This document shows positions 21,151 through 37,061 of a stretch of DNA of 64,000 bases, one piece after another. A model generated the notes under the pieces. The model made no database searches. It saw nothing but the letters and a program-made list of their open reading frames with translations, and had not been told where the DNA came from. The DNA is from Acorus gramineus (taxonomy: Eukaryota; Streptophyta; Magnoliopsida; Acorales; Acoraceae): assembly GCA_030737835.1 (NCBI GenBank), contig CM060853.1:806001-870000 (forward strand), given 5' to 3'. The translations under genes and the position numbers were made by a program. Position 1 is the first letter of the stretch, and each line of letters starts with the position of its first letter.

Positions 21151-22736
21151 GAGTCTTGCTAAACAGCCCCCAGTTTTTAGGTTCTATTTACAAACCCTAT
21201 CACGTGTCATTTCCTCATGATTGTCTGTTTGACTTTTAAAAAATGTTAAAAAGATAAAATACAATACTACATTCATTTAAAACTCACGTTGTCCTCCCTT
21301 TATTAAATCATTTTTCACTTTTTTTGAAAAACATATCAACCTATTCAATCCATTTCGAAAAACTCAGTTTTTTCAAAACCAATTCAAAATAAAAAGAAAA
21401 ATAAAAGAAACCATTCAATCTATGAAAACTAAAACAAATATTCAAATCTTCTAGGGTCTTCCAAAAAGAAACTAAAAAATGAAATCACTCAAAAAATGGA
21501 AATCTCATTTTGTCATGAAACTAAAAAACGAAATCATTTAAAAAATTGAAATCTCTTTGTCAAAAACATCAAAAAAGACCAAATTTTATTTGGTTTTGAT
21601 TGATTGTCCTAATTTTTGTTTACGGCATCTCGTTCTACCAGAAAATGATGGCAACAAAGGAGTGAAGAATGTTTTTAATTTTTTTTTTTAAAACGATGTT
21701 ATTTAGTAATTATTTGATTCCAATCATCAGAAAAAATATTTGCAATGGATACAATATTTTTTTTCGATGAATGATACTTGTCATTAACAAATCCAGAATG
21801 TAACTGACTTTTGATAAATGTAACTGAATCCCTTGTGTTCCCTATATTCAAATTACAGAACTAAATATAACAGAAATCCAAGCATGTAATTAAAGTACTC
21901 GTATATTCACTATGATCAGATCAAAAGTCGGTTACATTTTTTAGAGTTCAATTACATTTTAAAAATGTAATTAACTTTTATTATATAATGGATGAAAAAA
22001 ACAGTTACATTTTCACAATGTAGCCGAGTTTCTAAATATAATGCATAAGTATGAAAATTATAACTTGACTTTTTAAAATATTGCATAATATATTCAAAAT
22101 AGTTTAATATGTAACTGACTTACGAATGTTGCACACATTTAACTATTAATATGAACTCCGCTCACATTTAACTATTAATATGAACTCCGCTCAATGGCGA
22201 AATGTTTAAACGAATGAAAATGATTTGTTTGAGATCGTTTAAAAAAAAAAAGAACATGTCAATAAAAAAACAATTTCACATCAAACACCATTTTTAACAA
22301 AAAAAAAGAAAAAGAAAAAAAAGAAGTAAAACTCAAGTGATTAGACCTTAATTCAATAACCAAAACAAATAGAAAGGATACACCTGAATCAACCGGCATT
22401 AAAAAGATAACCAAAACCGTTCAAATAAAATCAATGAATCTCCCAAAAAAAACAAAAATTCAACCTGGCTGTTAGGTGTCCTTAGAAAATAATAGTGATT
22501 AGAAAAAAAAAATTATCGATTAACTGTACATATAACAATTGAAGAGTAGATAACAAAAAAAAATCAAGAATATTGCCCCCACTTGTTGCACGGTTCCAAA
22601 TGTGGGAAATGTAACAAACTCCTTGATTAAAGAAAGCACTTATCAAAAATGAAAGAGAAGATATATTATGTATTTGTTCCATGCCACCTCATGGAACTTA
22701 CAATAGGTATAAGATGGGGCCTAAAAAACATCATTG
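21151..22736. mobile_element. Mutator-like non-autonomous TIR element E4
   Basis: Left end GAGTCTTGCTAAACAG then CCCCC; right end, reverse-complemented, CAATGATG then TTTTTTAGGCCCC, CCTATTGTAAGTTCC and ATGAGGTGGCATGG. These match E1-E3 termini, including 21 bp from each tip to the GGCCCC motif. The interior has the family's AATGTAACT words and poly-A tracts, without coding sequence. A clear 9-bp target duplication is not visible (CTTTCATAA left, TTTCAGTTT right). Confidence 0.65.
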
Positions 22737-23325
22737 TTTCAGTTTTTGCACAACATCAATGGAACTGTTTTCCAATTTTATCTGGATTTTTGTTAGATTG
22801 TTGATACACTCAATCCATTTCGTAGGCTCGTCTGCAATTTAAAAGTGATCCCTCAACCACCTATACACTACCATAATCACTTATATACCGCACTATCACC
22901 TTGTATGAAAATTAAAATTTAATTTTTCAAAAAAAATAACACACTACTGCATCTTAGTGTGTACGTCACTTTTTTATAACAACATGTACTTAAATGTACA
23001 AGGGGTATATTTTAAAAAAAGAGACTAGGAGCTGTGGATGGGGTTGCACGCAGAATTGGACATTCCATTCTCCTTTCTCTTAAGAATCAGTGTACAAGAT
23101 AAATACTGTTCTGATCCTCCAATTGCTCATCCCAATTAATCAAAACATAAAATGATGAAGCTATTGTGTAATTATAATTCATCGTACAACGAATACTGAC
23201 TTGAATAAAATTTAATTGGATTCATAGAAGAAATAAACGGAATGGAATTTGGATGCTTGATATAGAAGCACATAGAAGACACTTACATTGAACTTCAATC
23301 TTCCACTGGAGTGATGGATATTCCT
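22737..23325. other. Intergenic; downstream flank of KDSA
   Basis: No gene seen. 22800-22990 contains text (CACTCAATCC, GCACTATCA) also found near 13160-13260, so it is another dispersed repeat. The part near 23100-23325 probably includes the KDSA 3' UTR. Confidence 0.4.
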
Positions 23326-28948
<5,623 letters not shown>

Positions 28949-29909
28949 GTTGATGATATTGCTTCACTGTGATACAATTTGAGGAGTCCATATCAACTTC
29001 TTATCAGAAAAACTAAAATCCATAATTTAAAAATTATAGGGTTAAAGACATCTACGTCCCCGCAAATATGGTTACCCTATATATTTCCATGTCAAAAAGT
29101 TCAGGGCCTTGAGGCAGACATACAAATCCATCAATAAACCCAAATACCATCCATGGGTTATATTACTATCCAAACTAATGGAATATTCCTAAAATATTCC
29201 ATCTCTATGTAATTGTGTAATCATTGTAGTCCTTATAAACGGTAATAAAAACAAATTAGCCCCTATAAAATCAAAATTATCCCTACTCACAATTAAATAT
29301 TTATCTTCATTTTTTTCACTCATTATGCGTCTTCCTCGCTCATTGTTCACACAACACCTCACCTAAAGCCCTCCACCCCAACCACCGGCGTCCACCTCCC
29401 CCTCCTCCCCGGCCCACCACACTACTACCCACCACCCCGCCTCCTCACCACTGCCACCCACCACCTGTTTTCCCTTCTCCGCCGACTCTAGATCCAACTC
29501 TTCGGTCGGCTCTCATTCACTTCCTTGGTGGACATCCCAAGAAAGCACAATGAAAGTCCTTTAGTGAACTTGATGTTTTTATGTTCTACATTACTTGTAC
29601 ATGAAATTATATATTTTCGTTGTTTAATATCAATTTAATTAAGTTTTCTATTGTATAGAACATCATGACAAATGGCAGCAACAAAAACAGCATAGGCAAC
29701 AACACAATAGTAGAACAGGGAAACAAAGTTGCTGAGCAGGCACAACAGAGCAATAAGCTTTTTTTTTTCTATTACATCTTGTACCAGTTCAGCGATAGCT
29801 TGCTTATTATGCATAGCACTTTGACAAGACAAAGAGCAATGTTCTTCTATTGAGCATTTATATATTATTGCATAAAAATTGATGGAGTATGGAATGAAAA
29901 ATGTTGTAC
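28949..29909. other. Intergenic; KDSA upstream flank and repeat fragments
   Basis: Contains the KDSA promoter side (28949-29040). A repeat-like part around 29040-29170 resembles 32230-32330 (CCATATAACTCCCCG type), followed by a C-rich stretch (29360-29480). No convincing ORF; a 62-codon ORF at 29665-29853 is Gln/Asn-rich and matches no family I know. Confidence 0.4.
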
Positions 29910-31636
29910 ATTTAACGCTTGTTCTTTTCTTTTCTTTTTTGGATGTAAAGGAAGAACCTTCTATTTGATTAAAAAAAACCCGCATAGAAGGAGACCTCCG
30001 TACATTAGAACGAGGAAGGGAGGAAGATAAGATGATACAAGAAGAAGGGGAAGGGGGAGACCCCAATACAATAAACCTGCTACATCACATCCCTAACCAC
30101 AGAAGTCCAATTATAGATGAAAGAGAACCCTCTCCTAAAATAATAGCCACCTATCCACGAAGAACAGAAAGAATCATAACACAATATTTTCCAAATACTC
30201 TCGTATGCCGGAAGGTATTTTTTCTATGAGTAAGCCGAATATTCCAACAAAACACACGTGGAATGAGCCATTGGAACTTGGCTAAGTTACTATGATCTCC
30301 ACATTTGCTTCTTCTCTGAAACTACCTCCACATGCTCTCGATATCGTTGAAAGAGCAATGAGATCCAAGAGCCACACTCACTTTCTTCTCCCAAATCTTT
30401 CTGCTAAATGCACAAGTATAAAATAGAGACCAACTGCAACAAGTATCATCGTCATTCGTCCATTTGACATGGTTTTGCTTGGTGAGAATTATCAAGGGAG
30501 AGCAACCACATAATGCCACGGATCATCAAAGGTACGGTGGAGCCCCAAATAATGTTGCCAAATCAAGAAGTGAGATGCAATGGTGGGGGCTTCATATTGA
30601 GAATCCTATAAAGGATCGTACAAAGATATCAAAGTGTGGGCCATCCTTCCACACCACATGATCCTCCTCCTCCATGTTTAGCTTGATCTTGAGCCTCTAA
30701 TAAAGAAGTAAGCTCCTACTCCTCAATAGTGTTAACATCTCACCGAAATCGAGGTTTCCAAATGATGGAATTATCACCACAAATGAAAGAGTCAAATAAA
30801 ATCCCCTGCATCAAGGACAATCCCAAAAAAAGGTTGGGAAAGAGGGAAGCCAGAGAAGAACCATGCAACCACTTATCTTTCCAAAACCGAATCTACACCC
30901 CATTCTCGACTACGAAATTAATTCCCCCTCGAATTTAGACACGACTTCAAGTGTATCATCCCACACCTTGGACAATACAACTCTTGGAAGTGGATGCAAT
31001 GCAAGCCTTGAGCAACCATAGTAGTATGTCTCACGAATGACTCTCTTCCACATTGAGTACAGATCCGCCACCAATCTCCAAAGTCATTTCCCTAAAAGCG
31101 CGTAACTCATGTTGCAGAGATTAAGGATTCTCATTCCACCCTCTTTCTTGGATCTACACACAAGGTTCGAGAATATCACAAGGTACTTTAAAATGAAAAA
31201 GAAGTATAAAGGAAGAGAAGTCTTGTGTGAATTGCTTGGAGAAGCAAAAGACGGCCTTCCAAGCTGAGGAGGTGCCCCATCCATTGAGTTTTTTTTGTCA
31301 AATCTTCAAATAAGGGGGTCCCAATTTTCTTTCTGGAGACTCTGGATGTGACGAGGAAGCCCAAGTTATTTTATAGGGAAAACTGAAGCAAGACAATCTA
31401 ATCTTGAAGCGAGTGCCTCCACAACATCCATCGAAATATTAGAAGTTAACTTTGAGTTTGGACACCAACTCGAAGCATCTAATAATGAACTAGAACCCTT
31501 CCAAGTTGCTCTCCCATTCATCCCATAAGAGAATTGTATCATCGGCGTATTGGATACGAGTAATTCGGGATCCTTCCCGAGAGACTTCTACACCTTCTTT
31601 TTTTTATCATTCTACTAAGATTTAACACTTGTTCTT
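29910..31636 (-). mobile_element. 5'-truncated L1-type LINE with 17-bp target duplication
   Basis: Target duplication ATTTAAC(G/A)CTTGTTCTT at 29910-29926 and 31620-31636 (one mismatch). Read on the minus strand the insert starts inside the reverse transcriptase: a YADD box (IQYADDTILLWDE) near 31545, then SKKEGGMRILNLCNMSYALLGK near 31160-31090 and a degenerate zf-RVT region (about 30520-30320). It ends in an A-rich tail (29927-29945, T-rich on plus). All frames are broken, so it is dead. The truncated 5' end, tail and long TSD are the hallmarks of target-primed LINE insertion. Confidence 0.85.
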
Positions 31637-31786
31637 AGTTATAAAGTTCAATATGTATTCAGTCCTTTTGTTCATTATTCCCTTATTCATTCTTCTTATT
31701 ACGAATATATATGGCATTATTATAAAGACAGACGCCAATGAGTGAAATACATCATGCATCATCAATCGATACAAGAAAAAGTGTCA

Positions 31787-31834
<48 letters not shown>

Positions 31835-32440
31835 ATTTGCTTGGTCTATACCACCCACAAAAAAAAGACAAGAAACATCACTGAAACATACACTAGATAA
31901 TAATAAAAATTAAAAAAATACCAAACCATAGAAAGCAAAAAAATTGAACAAAAAAAATCTGAAAAGTCGGAGAGATACCTGGTTGATTAAATGTGGGAAA
32001 CTCTGGTGGAGGGGGTTTGGTGATGGAGGAGATCGGCGGGGGAATCGACGGTGTAGGGGGTCGGTGCGGTCGAGGGAATCGACGGTGGAGGGAGGTCGAC
32101 AATGGAGGTGAAGGCCGTGGAGTGGATCGGGGAGTGAGAGGGGTAAGAATGGGTAGGGTTAATATTGTGATTTCATGCTCTTGGTCAGGATTTTCATTTT
32201 TGAACGGTGTCTTAATTTTGACAGGGATCGTAATTGCTTTTAGGGAAAAATCCATATAACTCCCCGTAAAGTTGCATTCGGTTAACCCGTACATTTTTTG
32301 TATTTTTGTGAAGTTTGTGAGAGGTTATTTGAATTTTCCCAAAAAGAAAAAAAAGGGAGTTATATGGATTTCAGCAACCTTGTGGGGGGTTATATGAATT
32401 TTCTACTTGTTTTTAACTCCTCTTTTGTTATGGGGGAGGG
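31637..32440. other. Intergenic, repeat-derived
   Basis: Includes a (TA)n microsatellite at 31791-31829 and a G-rich stretch 31995-32150 (GGTGGAGG, ATCGACGG) that produces low-complexity ORFs on both strands. 32230-32410 is a dispersed repeat (CCATATAACTCCCCG, GGTTATATGAATTTT) shared with 12990-13080 and 29040. No gene. Confidence 0.4.
31791..31829. repeat. (TA)n microsatellite
   Basis: Uninterrupted TA dinucleotides, about 19 repeats. Confidence 0.9.
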
Positions 32441-32653
32441 GGGGGGGGTAATTTCAACCCCACCAACTCCTCCACCCACCACTTAAAATTTTTTTTTTTT
32501 TTTATCCTAACCCACCCCTGACCAACGGAGCATCCACGAGAGGTCGCTCGCGAAGGCGTGGTGGACGACGTCGCCACCGACATAGGAGGACGAGGTCACC
32601 GTCACTGCCGTCCACCGCTGCCTCCTCTCCAACTTCGGCGGCGACGCTGTCCA

Positions 32654-35600
32654 TGTCACGCCCCAGGGCGGCCGTCCCCGGGACGCGGCAAGTGTATATA
32701 TGATATCAGTAACAGGAAACCAACAATATACCACAGACAATCACTAAAATGACACACAGATAAAAGCAGGCTGACATGATATATACACCGAATGCGGAAG
32801 CTAAAAGACTGAGTCTGTAGTCAAAACATACTACAGACTCGATACATAATCATAAGTCCTGTGAGAGCCAACATGCCCATATATACACAAATAAAATCCC
32901 AAACATAATCCAACTAAGTGCCCAAGCACAGAACATATACGTACAACAGAAAGAAGGGTGCTGATGGCCTCAAAACTCGGGGGACGCGGCGCTACCCTCT
33001 ACTGGTGTAGTCGCTCCGGAAGCTCCTCCCTCAGAGATCACTGAAAAAGGTAATATGCGAGGGGTGAGCCACACGCTCAGTGAATAGCACAACCCATGCA
33101 TACAGTTCATATTAACCACATTTAAGCAATTCATAAGCCACAAGTGGCATAGTATCACAATCCGGGGGTTCGTTCATCGCCGAACTCCCATACCCTCACC
33201 CTCACCCTCACCCTCACAGGTGACCAAGGATATTGGGACTTAATGGGTGGATAATCATCCATACATAATCCTGTGGGTCGTCGCATCGCCGGCCCACCAT
33301 ACCCTCACCCTCACCTTCAACAGGTGACCTAGGCTCTTAGGACTGACTAGGCTGTTGGTTACCCTTGGTCCACCGATAGTCTCTCCTCACTCCGTAGGTC
33401 GTTTGGCCACTCCCATGTTCAGCACAGTCCTTCACCAAATCAGGAGGCGCCTACTAATGGGAGCCCCTGCACGGGACAACCTTTCCAACGCCGAGGTAGT
33501 CTCTACACGGATCCGACGAGGGGAACAGAACAGCCTATCCATCGCATATGATCCACTCGGATCCGCTGACAGCACATCTCTACAATCCTAATGTCTTGAA
33601 TTCCTCAGAATTCCACCAGCGCGCATAACCAGTATGCGGGGAACATGCATTTATTAATCATAATACAGGGGTGCAATATTATTGGGAAAGTAACCTGGGG
33701 AGGGCAACGTGAGGTCCCGATACAGGACGTCCCGACAACCAAACAAGGAACACGGAGCACCCTGACCCGGGTCTCAATGTTGACCTCGCAAGGCCCCTCC
33801 CTATAATATTGACTAAAACATGCAATCCTCATTTATGCTAGCATTTGAATAAACAATCAAACTAATAGGACGCATGCACAGGTCGGGCTTTCCTAGCATG
33901 ATAGCGAGGAGGCAGGATGCATGGCTCATACATAATCCTAAGGGTGCAAGTCCCTATGACACAACTAGGGTGGCATGCAATTCTACACACACATCATGCA
34001 TACATGGATTACATCAAAGCAGTTAATACTAACTATAAGCCCCAGGGGAGGACGGTACACGCCCAAAGCATGTAGCGCCTCCCACACTGGGTTGGGTTGT
34101 CCCACTCACCGGGAATCGGGTCGACGCGCGACCGTCCGTCGAGATCTGCAAGACAAGTTATTAACTGGTAAGTATAATCCATAATTACCCAAAAATACAC
34201 AACATACACAAATAAACACCCAAAGATCCCAAATCAACACCCAACACCCCCGGCAACCACCCGCACGGCCGGCCACCACCCGCACGGCCACCCGACCGCC
34301 CGGACGCGCCGCCGCGCCTCATCCCGCGCACTCCGCGCACCGCCCGGGGCACCGCGCCCAGCCGCGGCAGCCCGCACGCGCCCCGCACGCCGTGCGCTGG
34401 CCCGCGAGCACCCCGCACGCCCCCGCGCGCGGCGCCTCGCCCCCGCGCACACCACCTCGCGCCCGCGCACACTACCCCTGCCTTGCCGCGCCCCGCGCAC
34501 GCCTCGCGCACACCTTCCTGCCCCGCCGCGCCTCGCGCTCAGCTCCTCGCCCCGCGCCTCCTCCGCGCGCGCCCCAGCCCCCTGCCTCGCCACATCTGCA
34601 CGAGCATCACCCCCCAGCACCTGCGCCCAGCATACCCGTGCGCTCCGCCCAGCACGCCCGCATGCCCGCACGACCAGCACTGCTGGCCCCCAGCGCCCAG
34701 CACGCCCGCGCGTCTGCACGACTAGCACGCCCGCACGCTCGCTGCGCCTAGCACGCCTGCACGACCAGCACGCCCGCACGCTCGCTGCGCCTAGCACGCC
34801 TGCACGCCTGCACGACCCGCACCGCTGGCCCCCAGCGCCACCCGAACGCGCCTCCGCGCGCATGCCAGCGCGCACGCACGCGCGCACGCCCGCGCGCGAC
34901 CAGAGCTGCTGCGCCGCTGAGCCGCTGCCGCTGCCCTCCTGCCCCGAGCAGACCCCCACTTGCCCGAGCACCACCACCACCAACCCCCGGCCACCCTTGG
35001 CCTCCGACCACCCCCAACCACCTCCGGCAGCCCCTTAACCGCCCTCCACACACCCAAAACCTCCCCTAACAAGCATCTAAACAAGAGAAGCAAGGAAAGG
35101 GAAGCTTACCCAAAGCAAAGAGAGGAGAAGAAGGGATCCGGGAGCTCCTTTCGCACCGAAGCTCCTCCCCAACGGTCTCTACCGACTAGACCTCTTCCCA
35201 CCTCCGAAAAGGGTCCGGGCTGAGGAGAAGAGAGGGCGGAAGGAAGGGCAAAATTCGCCGAAAATCGGATTTGAGAGTACCGGTGCGTAGATCGGGACCC
35301 GATCTACACTTTTCGTGCTTTGGGTTTTTGGTTTTGATGGGTTTAAGGGCTTCAAATGGGAGCTTTTGAGAGAGGGGGAGAGAGGGAAATCAAGTCGGGA
35401 AGATGATGAATAGTGTAGGGGAGATTTAGATTCCATTCATATAGTGCGCGACTTAAAAACCCAGATACGCCCCGGAACTGCGAAATTTTTGCAAACGATG
35501 CCGGAATTCGATGAAATTTTCACGAGTGGCTTAAAATGGCACCAGGACACATAATATGCAGTTAGATTTTCAATCGGAGTCCTCTAGCTCAGACGATAGC

Positions 35601-35708
35601 TAACAGTCTGAAATTATGCGGTTCCGATCGAAAAACACTAAAAATTTTAAAACTGCTAAAAATGCTCCAATGATTGCCAATAGGCCAAAAAGTGACACAT
35701 ATATAACA
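32654..35708 (-). mobile_element. Solo long LTR (family A, copy A3), minus strand
   Basis: On the plus strand it runs from TGTCACGCCCC (32654) to ATATAACA (35708), 3,055 bp, i.e. TG...CA. Exact 5-bp target duplication GTCCA at 32649-32653 and 35709-35713. Deleting the element plus one GTCCA rejoins the host unit precisely, as the sister unit at 36190-36215 shows. Read on the minus strand: start TGTTATATATGTGTCACTT, TATA-like ACTATATGAAT, palindrome 35309-35285, intron 1 35109-34146 with the GC-rich domain, 36-nt block 34145-34110, intron 2 34109-33041 with two G-quadruplex blocks, and the terminal exon from 33040. No coding domain. Confidence 0.9.
33187..33322 (-). repeat. G-quadruplex blocks of LTR A3 (C-rich on plus strand)
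   Basis: CCCTCA repeats at 33187-33216 (four full steps) and 33298-33318. They are equivalent to the GAGGGT blocks of A1 and A2, about 110 bp apart, and each is followed by the GGTGACC box. Confidence 0.7.
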
Positions 35709-37061
35709 GTCCACCGCTACCTCCTCTCCACTTCCCTCTCCGTCATCAATCAGGTGGCCCAAGAGCTCTACTGTCTCCATTTTCAACAACCTCCGCTCCT
35801 CCTCCTCCTCCCCCATCGGTGGCGACGCTGTCCACCACGCCTTCACGAGCGACCTCTCGTGGATGCTCCGCTGGTCAGGGTGGGTTAGGATCACAAATAT
35901 ATATATATATATAAGGGGTGGGTAGAGGAGTTGGTGGGGTTGAAATAACTGCCCCCTTTGTTCGGTAAGAGCATCTCCAACTTGGCTCTATTTCAACAAC
36001 CCACCCCCTCAATTTCTACCTTCATTTTTTTTAATTTAAAACCCCTCCAACTCCTCCACCCACCAACTCCTCCACCCACCCCCGACCAGCGGAGCATCCA
36101 CGAGGGGTCACTTGTGAAGGCGTGGTGGACGACGTCGTCGTCGATGGGGGAGGACGAGGTCGCAGTCACCGCTGCCTCCTCTCCACCTTCGGCGGCGACG
36201 CTGTCTACCGCTGCCTCCTCTCCACTTCCCTCTCCGTCGTCAATCAGGTGGCCCGAGAGTTCTACCGCCTCCATCTTCAACAACCTCCGCTCCTCCTCCT
36301 TTCCCCCCATCGGCGGCGACGCCGTCCACCACGCCTTCGCGAGCGGCCTTTCGTGGATGTTTCGCTGGTCGGGGTGGGTTAGGATCACAAAAAAAAAAAA
36401 ATTAAAGGGTGGATGGAGGAGTTAATGGGGTTGAAATAACCGCCCCCTTTGTTTGATAAGAGCATCTCCAACTTGGCTCTATTTCAACAACCCACCCCCT
36501 CAATTTCTACCTTCATTTTTTTTAATTTAAAACCCCTCCAACTCCTCCACCCACCCCTTAAATTTTTTTTTTTTTTTTTGGTGATCCTAACCCACCCCCC
36601 ACCAGCAGAACATCCACGAGGGGTCGCTCGCGAAGGCGTGGTGAACGGCGTCTTCGTCGACGGGGGAGGACGAGGTCGCCGTCACCGCCGCCCACCGCTG
36701 CCTCCTCTCCACCTTTGGCGGCAACGCTATCCACCGCTACCTCCTCTCGACTTCCCTCTCCATCGTCAATCAGGTGGCCCAAGAGCTCTGCCGCCTCCAT
36801 CTTCAACAACCTCCGCTCCTCCTCCTCCCCCCCCCCCCCCCCCTCGGTCGGTGGCGACGCTGTCCACCACGCCTTCACGAGCGACCTCTCGTGGATGCTC
36901 CGCTGGTCAGGGTGGGTTAGGATCACAAAAAAAAAAAAAAAATTTAAGGGGTGGGTGCCCTTTGTTCGGTAAGAGCATCTCCAACTTGGCTCTATTTCAG
37001 CAACCCACCCCCTCATTTCTACCTCCATTTTTTTTAATTTAAAACCCCTCCATTTTTTTTT

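Larger units (their letters stand above)
32450..37061. repeat. Head-to-tail array of inverted-repeat units, split by LTR A3
   Basis: Three units and part of a fourth. The motif AGAGCATCTCCAACTTGG starts at 35968, 36459 and 36972 (periods 491 and 513). The first unit lies at 32450-32653 plus 35709-35967. Inside each unit the left arm (CCTGACCA..CGGAGCATCCACGAG, GGTCGCTCGCGAAGGCGTGG) is the inverted copy of the right arm (CCACGCCTTC.CGAGCGACC, CTCGTGGATGCTCCGCTGG). Arms are over 100 bp around a CT-rich core (TCCACTTCCCTCTCC, CAATCAGGTGGCCC). The proline- and serine-rich ORFs here are artefacts. AGAGCATCTCCAAC is a common MITE-type terminus in plants, so the units are best seen as fold-back elements in tandem. 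Confidence 0.8.

Noticed and set aside
29665-29853. 62-codon ORF, Asn/Gln-rich
   Set aside because: No similarity to a known family, no regulatory context, and surrounded by AT-rich repeat sequence.
35958-37042. Proline/serine-rich ORFs of 130-197 codons in the inverted-repeat array
   Set aside because: They are present on both strands and follow the CT-rich repeat core; no family resemblance and no start-site support.
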